Source of the DNA: CAZSSM01 sp964609385
GTDB taxonomy: Bacteria; Planctomycetota; Planctomycetia; Isosphaerales; Isosphaeraceae
Length of the DNA stretch: 15,024 bases
Reading direction: 5' to 3'
Assembly (NCBI GenBank): GCA_964609385.1
Contig: CAZSSM010000123.1
Coordinates: 1 to 15,024 of the forward strand
In this document: positions 1 through 8,305 of the stretch, piece by piece
Numbering within the stretch: the first letter of the stretch is position 1
How the letters are laid out: each line of letters starts with the position of its first letter
Position numbers and translations under genes: made by a program
The notes under the pieces: model-generated
Told to the model about the DNA's origin: nothing
Databases searched by the model: none
Seen by the model: the letters and a program-made list of their open reading frames with translations, nothing else

Positions 1-2000
1 TCACGTTGATCCCGCTCAAGCCGCTGCCACGTACGAGATTTCCTCGGACTCCGGCCATCATCCCTGTTCCGCCTGCGTTGACGATCTGAATCCCGTGACC
101 ACCATTGCCCAGGTCTTCCGCTGGATCATCGTCCAGGTTGGTTCCGACGAAGTTGTTCTGGACAGCATTACTGCTCAGCGGCGTTAGTTCCGGGTTCGGA
201 TCGATGACGACGATCCCCGCAAGACCGCTGCCGATCACGATGTTCCGCTCTCCAAGGGATCCATCATCCCTCGTCTGGCCGCCGACCTGGTTGCCATCGG
301 CATCGAAGATCTCGATCCCGTTCCCGCTGTTTCCGAGGAGAACGATCTGGCCACTCGAATCGATCGTCTGGATACCGACACGATTCCCAACAATGCGGTT
401 CTCGGTCGAACCGGGACCGTTGACCAAGATGCCCGTCAGGCTGTTACCAGCCACGATATTACCCTGCCCCCCATCTCCGACTGTATTGTCTGGCGCGTTG
501 GTCAGAATGATACCGAAGGCTTGATTGGCCTGCGCGACCAAATCCAGGACGAGGGTATCCGAGTCCGACCCGATTCCACTCGTTCCGTTGACATCGGCCA
601 CTCCGATCAGATTGCCTTCGATCCGGGTGCCCGTGCCGAAGAAGAAGGAACCGTCAACCAGATTGTCTGTCGACGGTCCGAAGACCTCGATCCCGGATTG
701 GCCGTTCCCAGAGATCGTGTTGTCCTCGATGACTGTCTCGCTGGCGCGGATCAGAGCGATACCCGACGATCCATTGGGCACGAGATTAGCGACCAGATCG
801 ACTCCGATCAAATTATGGCCGATCACGTTCGCCGTCGCCCGACGATTCCCCAATGCGTTTCCTAGAGCCCCCGCTGACGTTGCCGACTCAAGGATCCGGA
901 TCCCGGCCCCACCATTGCCCGAGATAACGTTGGGTTCGCCCGGGCGCCCGACCACGTTGGACGAGGCGTCGACGATGAGGATCCCGTCTCCCCCATTGGC
1001 GATGGGCTCGCCCAGGGAATTCAACCCGACAAGATTATTATGGATAATATTCTCGTTCGAATTATCAGACAACAAAATTCCACTGATATTATTGCCGGAG
1101 ATTAAATTGTTGGCGATCGTGTTATTCGTGGAATTATTGACAGCCAATCCTGCCAGCAAGTTTCCAAACTCGACGTCTAAACCATCAACATTGGTCCCGA
1201 GCACGTTGCCACGGATCTCGTGCTGGCCAGAGTTATTCACGCCGGAGTTGACGATCCGGATCCCTGAGGACCGATTCGATCCGATCCTATTGCGGCCGCC
1301 AATCACATCGCCGCTCGTGCCCCCACCGACGAGGATGCCGAAAGAGCGATCGAGCAGGATCCCGTCCAAGCCGTTGCCGAAGGCAATCATCCCGCTCGAG
1401 TTGGGGCTTGGCACGGTCCCGATATCATTGCGGTCGATGACGATACCACCCGAACCGATGATCCGCAGGCCGTTCGAGGTGTTCCCTACAACCTGATTCT
1501 CGATAATCTCCAAGTCAAATATGGAATCGATGCCGTTCGACAAAGACGAGCGATCCTGGACCAGGATCCCATCAACGCCGTTGAAAGCAACACGATTTCC
1601 CGCAATCTGAATATCAAACGGGTTGATGTCAACATCGAGTTCCGGCAGGCTCCCGAAGTTACCCGCATCGAACTGCTCGGTCCGGAGCAAGACGACTCCG
1701 TTCGATTGGTTACCGAAAGCGCGGGTTTCCGAATCAAGCACTGCCCCCAGGTCGATACCCACGAAATTACTCGTGAGCACGACGGCACGCACATCCTCGA
1801 GACGGATCCCGTCCCCTTGGTTCGATGCAACAGCATTATTGTCAAGGGTGATGCCGCGCACGTCGCGAACTTCTATCCCATTCCCCAAGTTATCACGGCC
1901 GATAGTATCCGCCCCCTGGAGCCCGAGACCCACCCGATTCTGCTCCAACGTGACATCTGCATCGACAGACTGTCCCGCGTCCGGAGCGACGCCGATCGCG
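1..2000 (-). repeat. Right-handed beta-helix coil array (PbH1/NosD-like)
   Basis: About twenty coils share the pattern G-N-G/S-x-x-G-I-x-I/V, for example GNGGAGIRI, GNSGNGIEI, GNGLDGILL and GSGLSGINV. They are spaced irregularly by about 60-120 nt. On the plus strand the coils appear as recurring GATCCCG-type words, for instance near 88, 209, 310, 687, 897, 978, 1357 and 1564. Asn-rich ladder segments such as NNSTNNTIANN near 1110-1145 fit the stacked Asn of parallel beta-helices. Such helices occur in polysaccharide-binding or lyase proteins and in adhesins; no catalytic residues are evident. Confidence 0.8.
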
Positions 2001-5000
2001 ATGTACTCGACATCGAACCCGACTCGGAAGATTGTCCCATCGTCCTGAGCGAATTGATCGCTCACGATCACTGTGAACACAGCACCGGTCAGATCCAAGC
2101 CATTAAGTCGCCGAAGGTCACCCTCGGGCAGGAACGTCCCTGAGAACGGGACAGCCCCATCACGAATCGTCAAGCTCGCCTGTTGGTCGAAAGTTGGCTC
2201 GAAATCCCCCGAATCAAAGACGTCCAACCCGCCGGTGAACAACGGAATCTCGATGACTCCTGACTGACCATCAAATCGGACTTGTAAGACGATGATCAAA
2301 TCACCGACATAATTATGATTTGCTTCAAATTCAACGTTCACATCGGTGATGAATCGGAAGCCGGAAGCCGGATCAATGCCCGCGAACACCGACTCTTCGA
2401 AGGTGAATTCGAATGATTCAGTCCCCTCGTCGGGGAGCAGGACGTTGTTCGGTATCGCCTCCTGAATCTCGAGGTTCTGGACGAAGGTAATATCCTCCTC
2501 ATCGACGATTTCCTGATCGGGCAAGGTCGGGGCCTCGATGGTGACGCCGTCGGTGGAGTTGCCCGAGATCGTGTTTCCGCTCAAGGTAATCCGCTGGCCG
2601 TTGAGGGAAACGCCGCCGTTGGCGTTAGGCGTCACGATGACCGCATCACTCGTCGAATCGAGATTGGCAACCACCGTCATCGCGCTCGAGATCCCATCGT
2701 TGGGGGCTTCGTCCGTATCGAATTCGAAGGAGGCGACCCCGATCTGGTTGTTGTCGGCCAATGCATTGTTGCCGTCCAATCTGAGCCCCACGCCGCCGCT
2801 GTAGCCCACGATATTGTCTTGCACGGTCAAAAGCACGTCGGGTTCGTCGCCCGAATTCATAACCTCATCGATAAATCGCACGAAGGATGCGAAGGCGATC
2901 CCGTCGCCGCCATTGCTCAACTCATCGACCTGCGACGTCAGCGTCTCCTGGAGCGCCTGCGCGAGTTCGAGGTTCGAGGGCGTTCCGTTGGGAGTTTCGA
3001 ACTCGATCTCTGATCGGAGCCCAATCCTATTGTCTCGGATCACGATCGGATCGAGCTTCTGCTCCAAGATAATGGACGGACCTCCGATGACTTCGGGAGG
3101 AGTCAGGTTGATCGAGAATCCGAGCGGCTCAGCCTGCCCACCCTTCACCACCAGCTCATACGTCCCGAAGATCGACTCGATCCCGTCATCGGCGAAGAGA
3201 CCGCTCAGGGCTTCCTCAGGGCGGAAAGATCGACCAATGACCTCCCCGCCGAAATCCATGCCGAAGTTCGAGTCGACGATCGAGATGTCGGCGTCATCGG
3301 AGAAGGCGACGTCGCTGATCTGTTGGACCGATTCGGCGAGCCTGTCGACGGCGAAGAGCACCACCTCTCGGGCCAGCCCCGCGTCCCCCTCAGGGACGAA
3401 TCGCAACGCCAGTTCGACATCGGAGAGATTCCGGCCCGATGGCGCGGCCAACGACACGTCGACGCTGAAACCCAGGGCCTCGAACGGGGCCTGCCCGATC
3501 GGGCCCACATCGGCAGGAGCGATCTGGATCACCGGTGCCAGATCGTCCAGGCCCTCGATCGGATCGACCGGTTGTGCCGTGACCTCGAACCCCTCGAGCA
3601 AACCTCCATTCCCATCTATGGGCTGCTCGTCGAAAATGCGGATCTCATAGACACCCGCCAGGCTTGCCGATGGACCGTCGAACAACCCTTCCAAGGCTGT
3701 CCCGTCGAACGTCAATGTGCGCGAGCCCGAACCCGACTCCCCACCCAAGGGGACCAGGACCACCTCATCGACGACCGAGCCGCCGGGGGAATCGAGCCGC
3801 ACCAGGCGAATCTGAAGCTGATCGAACGCGTCATGTGTCAGATCGAGCGACGCCTGGAGATCGATCGCCAGATCACCTGGTCCGAAGCCATAGAGCTGGG
3901 CGAGCGGGCCGTTGAGATCGATCGCGGCGGTCGTCGGCGCGAGGTCGGGGATCTCCAAATCCAGACCGGACGATCCGACACCCAGATTCAACGAGTCCGG
4001 TGGATCGAGCTGTGTTGACGGGGAGATCGCTGCGCGGAGCTGGAATCCCGAAAGGATGCCTCCAATGTCGTTGTTGACGTCGTCCGAGATCAGGAGCCGA
4101 TACGAACCTCCGACCGAAGCGTCCGCGTCACCCCCGAAGAGTCCGCTGAGGATCGATCCGCCCTCGGGGACGAATCGACCGTCGTAAGGCGCCGAGGCCG
4201 AGGTGATCGAGTCGGACGCGTCCGAGCTGAAGACGATGCTCGCCGGTGCGTCGGGATCATCCGGGTCGTTCAGCGTCCCTCGATCGGCCAAGAGCAGAGG
4301 CGATCCGATCGGGTTGTTGTTTTGGTCGAGGCGGACCAGCCGGATCCGCAAGTCTTCCAAGCTCTCGTGATCCAAGTCGACGAGCGCTTCGAAGGCGTCG
4401 AGGTCACCGAAGGTCGCATCGTCGAGCGTTGCGTCGAAGGCGACCTCAACCACCGTGACGGGCCGATCGGGGATCGGGCCGCCGGCAACCTCGAGCCCGA
4501 CATCCGACGGTTCGATCGCGACCGAGAACGCTTCGAGCGTTCCTACATTATCGGCGACCGTATCGGTCACCTCCAGGAGGTATGAACCATCGAAGTTCGG
4601 GGCAGATCCGGGGAAGAGGTTGGCCAGCGATTCGTTCGAGGCCAATGTTCCGCCAACGCCCGACTCGGTAAACAGAAAAGCATCGCCACCGTCATCAGGC
4701 AGCGGGTTCTCGCCAGGATCAACCAACGTCGCGCGGCCGGTTTCCGACCCACCTGCATCCCGACGGATCAAGTCGACCCGTAGTTCGGATCGAACTTCGT
4801 GGGCGATCGAGAAGCCGACCGACAGGGCGTCGACGTCGGAGGGCAACCGAGCGGCGAGACCGCCGGTCAAATCGATGGGAGGACTCATCACCGAGGTCGG
4901 GTCGGTCGAGTCGAAGTCTGGGATGGATAAGCCCAGGTTGTTCAACGAGCCGCCCAACTCGAACGCGTCGGGTTCCACAGCGACGGCGAAGTCAATAACG

Positions 5001-6853
5001 GCCCCGGATCGGGTGGACCGCTCATCATTGATGAGCGTTACGAAGACCCCATCCAAGGACGAATCGGCCGAGAAGAGCCCCGCCAATTCGGATTCGTCAA
5101 AGGTGAGAGTCTGTTGACCAGAACCGCTAAGTTCACCGGGCACTCGCAATGTCACGATCGGTGTCGACCCGTCGATGGGATCTCCGGGAGAGTCGACGCG
5201 AGCCAACCGAACACGCAGATCAGCGGCCGCGGGATGGTCGATCACCAACGTTGCCGTCAACGTCGTGTTGTCAATGGTCAGCCCTGTGGCGTTGAGGTCG
5301 GTCAAGTCGACTTCGAAGCGGGCCGGATTCGCATCTTCATCGAAGTCGGCCAACGGCGACGATGCCGAGTTCGACTCGACTCGATTGGGGACCACGTCGA
5401 TGGCGAAGGCACTTAATGATCCCGACGCGGGCGTAACGCCGAACCGCTCGTCGGTGACGCGGAGGGTGTAGCTCCCGGCGAAGGTCGGGTCGCCGGAGAA
5501 CAGATCGGCCAATGGGGTGACCGGATCGAATGTGTCATCGCTACCGTCGGCTCCGTCGAGAAACCCGACATCATTGATCGGTTCGCCGAAGCCGGGCTGG
5601 ATCAGGGTCACCGGCTCAGCGACCCCTTCGCGGAACAGCTCGACCCGGAGATCGGCCGGTCGCGGGTGATCGATCGTCAGACGGGGTCGGAACACGACAT
5701 CCCCGATGACGAGCCCGGACAGCTCGGTTCCACTGAGGGTCACGGTCGTCGACGCGGCGTCTAGCGGCTGCCCCGTCGGATCGATCGGCTGCGGGGGATC
5801 GGTCGAGACCCCACCGATCTCGTCGGGAAGGACGTCGAGCGAGAACTCCTGGATCGAACCAACTTCGCCGTTCAACTCCGTGTCGGTCACCAGGATCGTG
5901 TATCGACCGGTCAACGGATCGCCGGGGTCGAACAGGCTCTCGAAGGCCGACCCGAAGGCTGGGTCGGCCGAGGAGAAGATCGATTGGCCCGAGTTCGTCA
6001 ATTCGCCAGGTGCGACGAGCGTGGCCCGAGCCGGCCCCGAGCCGTCAAGTTCGGAGCGGACGATCTCGACCCGGAGATCGGTCGGGCTGGGATGGTTGAT
6101 CGTCAATGCGACCCGCAGGACCGCATTGTCGATCGTCAGTGGAATGCGTGGGTCGTTGAGCGGAGCGCCAACGAGGGCGACCGTTGCCCTCGAGGCGACG
6201 GCCGGCTCCGACTGGCCTCCGCCCAGATCCTCCGGTTCGGGGATCTCGATCGATCCCCCGGAGCCGATCGCCAACCCGCTCTCGATCACCGTGGGCGCCG
6301 TGGTGAATTGCGGATCCACGTCGACCAGGATCCCGTCATCGGGGAAACCGAAGATATCGAACCCCTCGATGACAACTCCATCGGTCCGGACCAGAAAGCC
6401 ATTTCCCCGACCCTGTAATCCGCCACCATCCAATCCGACACGGATCGGGGGGGACATGGGATCCGTGAATAGTCCATTGATCGTGACGGGACCCGTAATC
6501 GGTGGCAACTGACCTAGATTGCTGTCACTCATGCTGCTTTTACCGATCGCAATGACGCCATCGCGTTGCACCTCCACGCCGTTATCCATGAAAAAGAAGG
6601 CTTCTCGAAGAAACTCGATCTGGTCTTCCGTCGTTGGGTCCTGGTTCGCCAATTCGATGGCGATCCGGAGCGAATCGACAGGCTGATTGGGTTCTCCACC
6701 TATCAATTGCTCACCCGTGCGTTCAATATCATCAAGCGTGCGAACTTGGAAGGTTGTCAGGAGGAGTCGCTTCTCGAACTGCTCAAGGTTGGGCAAGCTG
6801 TGGAGGGCGCGGCGGCGGGAGGACTTGACGAGACCCTTGAGGGAGCGGCGCAT
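1..6853 (-). CDS. Giant exported beta-helix protein with multiple P-domain-like repeats (C-terminus beyond window)
   Basis: This is a surface or secreted structural protein, possibly an adhesin; its exact role is unknown. The frame is open from the ATG at 6853 to the left edge (at least 2284 residues), with no stop found when every codon was checked. AAAGGA lies 8 nt before this ATG, and the nearest in-frame stop upstream is a TAG. The basic N-terminus (MRRSLKG, then SSRRR at 11-15) followed by LEQFEKRLLL at 23-32 resembles the planctomycete LEPLE-x-R-x-LL export motif. Domains in order: beta-helix start (about 118-188), seven tandem P-domain-like units (about 229-1257), a short beta-helix (about 1258-1438), an eighth P-domain-like unit (about 1463-1617), then beta-helix coils with the pattern G-N-G-x-x-G-I-x-I to the window edge. 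No peptidase domain is visible although P-domains usually accompany subtilisin-like proteases. Any C-terminal anchor lies outside the window. The export and fold calls are firm; the function is inferred. Confidence 0.9.
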   Translation of the reverse strand, partial: MRRSLKGLVKSSRRRALHSLPNLEQFEKRLLLTTFQVRTLDDIERTGEQLIGGEPNQPVDSLRIAIELANQDPTTEDQIEFLREAFFFMDNGVEVQRDGVIAIGKSSMSDSNLGQLPPITGPVTINGLFTDPMSPPIRVGLDGGGLQGRGNGFLVRTDGVVIEGFDIFGFPDDGILVDVDPQFTTAPTVIESGLAIGSGGSIEIPEPEDLGGGQSEPAVASRATVALVGAPLNDPRIPLTIDNAVLRVALTINHPSPTDLRVEIVRSELDGSGPARATLVAPGELTNSGQSIFSSADPAFGSAFESLFDPGDPLTGRYTILVTDTELNGEVGSIQEFSLDVLPDEIGGVSTDPPQPIDPTGQPLDAASTTVTLSGTELSGLVIGDVVFRPRLTIDHPRPADLRVELFREGVAEPVTLIQPGFGEPINDVGFLDGADGSDDTFDPVTPLADLFSGDPTFAGSYTLRVTDERFGVTPASGSLSAFAIDVVPNRVESNSASSPLADFDEDANPARFEVDLTDLNATGLTIDNTTLTATLVIDHPAAADLRVRLARVDSPGDPIDGSTPIVTLRVPGELSGSGQQTLTFDESELAGLFSADSSLDGVFVTLINDERSTRSGAVIDFAVAVEPDAFELGGSLNNLGLSIPDFDSTDPTSVMSPPIDLTGGLAARLPSDVDALSVGFSIAHEVRSELRVDLIRRDAGGSETGRATLVDPGENPLPDDGGDAFLFTESGVGGTLASNESLANLFPGSAPNFDGSYLLEVTDTVADNVGTLEAFSVAIEPSDVGLEVAGGPIPDRPVTVVEVAFDATLDDATFGDLDAFEALVDLDHESLEDLRIRLVRLDQNNNPIGSPLLLADRGTLNDPDDPDAPASIVFSSDASDSITSASAPYDGRFVPEGGSILSGLFGGDADASVGGSYRLLISDDVNNDIGGILSGFQLRAAISPSTQLDPPDSLNLGVGSSGLDLEIPDLAPTTAAIDLNGPLAQLYGFGPGDLAIDLQASLDLTHDAFDQLQIRLVRLDSPGGSVVDEVVLVPLGGESGSGSRTLTFDGTALEGLFDGPSASLAGVYEIRIFDEQPIDGNGGLLEGFEVTAQPVDPIEGLDDLAPVIQIAPADVGPIGQAPFEALGFSVDVSLAAPSGRNLSDVELALRFVPEGDAGLAREVVLFAVDRLAESVQQISDVAFSDDADISIVDSNFGMDFGGEVIGRSFRPEEALSGLFADDGIESIFGTYELVVKGGQAEPLGFSINLTPPEVIGGPSIILEQKLDPIVIRDNRIGLRSEIEFETPNGTPSNLELAQALQETLTSQVDELSNGGDGIAFASFVRFIDEVMNSGDEPDVLLTVQDNIVGYSGGVGLRLDGNNALADNNQIGVASFEFDTDEAPNDGISSAMTVVANLDSTSDAVIVTPNANGGVSLNGQRITLSGNTISGNSTDGVTIEAPTLPDQEIVDEEDITFVQNLEIQEAIPNNVLLPDEGTESFEFTFEESVFAGIDPASGFRFITDVNVEFEANHNYVGDLIIVLQVRFDGQSGVIEIPLFTGGLDVFDSGDFEPTFDQQASLTIRDGAVPFSGTFLPEGDLRRLNGLDLTGAVFTVIVSDQFAQDDGTIFRVGFDVEYIAIGVAPDAGQSVDADVTLEQNRVGLGLQGADTIGRDNLGNGIEVRDVRGITLDNNAVASNQGDGIRLEDVRAVVLTSNFVGIDLGAVLDSETRAFGNQSNGVVLLRTEQFDAGNFGSLPELDVDINPFDIQIAGNRVAFNGVDGILVQDRSSLSNGIDSIFDLEIIENQVVGNTSNGLRIIGSGGIVIDRNDIGTVPSPNSSGMIAFGNGLDGILLDRSFGILVGGGTSGDVIGGRNRIGSNRSSGIRIVNSGVNNSGQHEIRGNVLGTNVDGLDVEFGNLLAGLAVNNSTNNTIANNLISGNNISGILLSDNSNENIIHNNLVGLNSLGEPIANGGDGILIVDASSNVVGRPGEPNVISGNGGAGIRILESATSAGALGNALGNRRATANVIGHNLIGVDLVANLVPNGSSGIALIRASETVIEDNTISGNGQSGIEVFGPSTDNLVDGSFFFGTGTRIEGNLIGVADVNGTSGIGSDSDTLVLDLVAQANQAFGIILTNAPDNTVGDGGQGNIVAGNSLTGILVNGPGSTENRIVGNRVGIQTIDSSGQIVLLGNSGNGIEIFDADGNQVGGQTRDDGSLGERNIVIGSGLAGIVVIDPNPELTPLSSNAVQNNFVGTNLDDDPAEDLGNGGHGIQIVNAGGTGMMAGVRGNLVRGSGLSGINV
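2005..2465 (-). repeat. Eighth, separate P-domain-like unit
   Basis: Residues about 1463-1617 of the giant protein form another P-domain-like unit, separated from the array of seven by a beta-helix stretch. It has EANHNYVGDLIIVL in the first half and DQQASLTIRDGAVPFSGTF plus PEGDLRRLNG in the second half. This is the most canonical of the eight: the motif H-x-Y-x-G-D-L, the D-x-A-x-x-x-I segment and the PF-x-G-T-F segment all resemble P-domains of bacterial subtilisin-like proteins. It is followed by beta-helix sequence beginning about residue 1618. Confidence 0.8.
2540..3080 (-). repeat. Middle beta-helix segment between the P-domain blocks
   Basis: Residues about 1258-1438 of the giant protein return to beta-helix style sequence, for example DNRIGL, NGGDGIAF, GYSGGVGLRL and NGQRITLSGNTISG. 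It contains a longer loop rich in Glu and Gln (about 2900-3000), which could be a short helical insertion. The stretch joins the seven-unit array to the eighth P-domain-like unit and supports the view that both are lodged within one helix. Confidence 0.6.
3085..6170 (-). repeat. Seven tandem P-domain-like beta-sandwich units
   Basis: Within the giant protein, a unit of about 143 residues recurs. Its start has an H-x(4-5)-L-x-V/I-x-L/I core, for example TINHPSPTDLRVEI and TIDHPRPADLRVEL. Its end has a GSYTLRVTD-like strand followed by a G-x-L-x-x-F strand, for example GRYTILVTDT. The start cores map at about 6100, 5675, 5245, 4815, 4375, 3840 and 3440, so spacing is 402-438 nt except one interval of about 530 nt. 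The core plus the ending G-x-W/Y-T-L-x-V-x-D match what I know of the proprotein convertase P-domain (P/Homo B). The seventh unit is the most diverged: it lacks the His and ends in GTYELVVKGG. Confidence 0.75.
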
Positions 6854-6870
6854 CGGTTCGATCCTTTGGA
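6845..6870 (-). promoter_or_regulatory. Ribosome binding site and start of the giant gene
   Basis: AAAGGA precedes the ATG at 6853 by 8 nt. Two other ATGs just upstream are in other frames. An in-frame GTG further up would add a stretch without export character, so the ATG at 6853 is preferred. Confidence 0.6.
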
Positions 6871-7372
6871 GGAATGCATGGAGGGCGAGCCCGGTCCATG
6901 ATCGCCACGAGACCGAGTACTTCACGTAATCTGCCTAACCGGCCCTGATCGGATCGGCAAATCAAATAAGCTCTCGTAGCGTTCCGCTTGGATCGAATGC
7001 GCAAGGCACACCGTCATTATCGATGTAACCCTAATGCCAATCTGAGGGGATATGCGTATTGCGCAGCCCACCCAGACAGGGAATTCCGGGTGAACCGAAT
7101 CGCCCAATTTTGCCGAGAGCGCCACACACCACAGAACTCACCAATAGACCGACTGGGGCGACATGAGCGATTGCAACACCTTGCGGGGTCCCAGTCTCTC
7201 GGCCCGTTGGCTTGCATCCGCTCGGCCTCAGAGGCGGAAAAACTTGGCCCAGCGGAGATCCCCCTTCCCTTCGAGCCGGAACCGGTCCGGAGGCATGACT
7301 CAAATTTGACCGATCGATTTCATCCAATCCTTCGAACTTCGGTCCGGTCCTATTATCTCTTTGCCGTCATCG
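6854..7372. other. Intergenic region of 519 bp without a convincing gene
   Basis: This stretch separates the giant gene from the broken glycosidase gene. Short reading frames occur on both strands, but they lack ribosome binding sites and protein-like composition. A weak promoter-like pair on the minus strand, TTGCCG at 6960-6955 and TAGGCA at 6937-6932 with a 17-bp spacer, lies about 80 bp before the giant gene; it is only suggestive. A GC-rich partial inverted repeat around CCGGAACCGGTCCGG at 7278-7292 could help end transcription of the upstream gene, but it has no T-run. Confidence 0.5.
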
Positions 7373-7948
7373 CTATTTGGAATTGATATAAATCCGAACA
7401 TCCGGGTGCATGGTGAACAGTTCGGGCGTACCGTCTGGGGCGAGGACCAGGACAGCGCTGGAGCGATCCTGGGGAATGACCGGGTTACCGCAATACTTGG
7501 TCCAATGGATCAGGTCGGTCGATCGGGCCACGCAGGTCGTCCAAGGACCGCTCCAATCGGGCTCGGCATTGGCGTGATAGAAGCCATAGTAGATCCCGTC
7601 GCGGACGACCACCTGGTTGAGGGCCACAGCGTGGCGGTCGTAAGCATCGGGGCCGCACGGGATCACCGGGTCATCTTGAACATGAGTCCAAACCTGCGCG
7701 TCGGTCGAACTGGCCAGCCAGATCCCTCGATCTTCGCGCTCGTAGAACAGGTACCAATGATCTTCGTCGGTGATGACTGTCGGCGTTCCGTAGGGTCCGG
7801 GCTCGATCGGCTCTCCATCGACCCGACGGATGTCGAGCGGTCCGCGGTCGATCCAACCGATCCGATCGAACGAAGTCAACAGATGCGCGATATCGTTCTT
7901 GCCTTCGGCGAACATATAGTAGACGTCTTCAACTTTAATTACGCACAT
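7373..7948 (-). CDS. C-terminal fragment of the interrupted glycosidase
   Basis: The 191 residues from the Met at 7948 carry the remaining propeller blades and would lack a signal peptide if started there. The Met is probably internal (V-E-D-M), not a natural start, because no good ribosome binding site precedes it and the matching N-terminal half lies directly upstream in frame. Sequence conservation of blade motifs such as HAVALNQVV and GIYYGFYHA looks undamaged, so the break is either very recent or not real. Confidence 0.55.
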   Translation of the reverse strand: MCVIKVEDVYYMFAEGKNDIAHLLTSFDRIGWIDRGPLDIRRVDGEPIEPGPYGTPTVITDEDHWYLFYEREDRGIWLASSTDAQVWTHVQDDPVIPCGPDAYDRHAVALNQVVVRDGIYYGFYHANAEPDWSGPWTTCVARSTDLIHWTKYCGNPVIPQDRSSAVLVLAPDGTPELFTMHPDVRIYINSK

Positions 7949-7957
7949 ATCTTCGAC

Positions 7958-7960
7958 TCA
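7958..7960 (-). other. In-frame TGA dividing the glycosidase gene
   Basis: The codons read AAC AAG TCA TGA GTC GAA GAT ATG. The frame is identical on both sides, so the stop alone causes the split. A change of the last base from A to G would give Trp. No other stop or frameshift is seen between 8305 and the natural TAG at 7375-7373. Confidence 0.85.
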
Positions 7961-8305
7961 TGACTTGTTGAATATTGGGTTCCCGCCGAAGCGAGTCCAA
8001 GTCCGTCCATTGGGGCACGTCGCATAGCCGAGGAACTTGGTTGGCGTACCGTCCGGATTGTAACCGGTATACCAAAGGTGATAGATGCCGTCCTCGATTA
8101 GGATCCAGCCTCGCTCGCGGATCCTTTGATCCCAAGCGTCGCCACCAGCTCCTTCGAAGAACGGACCGTCCTCGACCGGCTCCCAACGCACGATTTCGGC
8201 TGGGAACGAATCCGAGATATCGCTCGAGCGCCTCGACACCTGCCCCCACGAAATCGATCCACCGACGAGACAAAATACCAGAAAGGTCTGGATTCCGATC
8301 GGCAT
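7958..8305 (-). CDS. N-terminal fragment of the interrupted glycosidase
   Basis: This 115-residue part has the signal peptide and the first propeller blade: WILIEDGIYHLWYTGYNPDG, then FLGYATCPNGRTWTRFGGNP and the premature TGA. Translated alone it would be an exported stub without a complete propeller, so no activity is expected. It may be called as a separate gene by automatic annotation. The pairing with the next fragment in the same frame is the reason to treat the two as one locus. Confidence 0.55.
   Translation of the reverse strand: MPIGIQTFLVFCLVGGSISWGQVSRRSSDISDSFPAEIVRWEPVEDGPFFEGAGGDAWDQRIRERGWILIEDGIYHLWYTGYNPDGTPTKFLGYATCPNGRTWTRFGGNPIFNKS

Larger units (their letters stand above)
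7373..8305 (-). pseudogene. Secreted GH43/GH130-like five-bladed beta-propeller glycosidase interrupted by one in-frame TGA
   Basis: Read through, the frame gives a 310-residue exported protein of the beta-propeller glycoside hydrolase clan (GH32/43/68/117/130 type). Start: ATG at 8305, with GGAGAG 7 nt upstream. MPIGIQTFLVFCLVGGSISWGQ is a good signal peptide. Blade-like motifs follow: DGIYHLWYTGY (about 72-82), VEDVYYMFAEG, HWYLFYERED, YDRHAVALNQVVVRDGIYYG and HWTKYCGNPVIP. A TGA stands at codon 116 (7960-7958). Immediately after it, in the same frame, comes VEDM and the rest of the protein, with no frameshift. From memory of relatives, the residue before VEDM is Trp, so TGG to TGA by one base explains the break. 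Alternatives are a sequencing error or readthrough. Exact family and substrate cannot be assigned. Confidence 0.75.

Noticed and set aside
105..6512. Many plus-strand reading frames of 60-320 codons opposite the giant gene
   Set aside because: They are antisense shadows. The minus frame is open over all 6853 bases, with an export motif, ribosome binding site and clear domain repeats; the plus frames are Ser/Pro/Arg-rich, fragmentary and lack recognisable domains.
7031..7327. Minus-strand frame of 98 codons between the glycosidase and the giant gene
   Set aside because: It has no ribosome binding site, signal peptide or protein-like pattern, and it is overlapped by several equally weak frames.
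7361..7963. Plus-strand frame of 200 codons opposite the glycosidase
   Set aside because: The minus strand encodes clear propeller-blade motifs over the same bases; the plus product has no recognisable feature.
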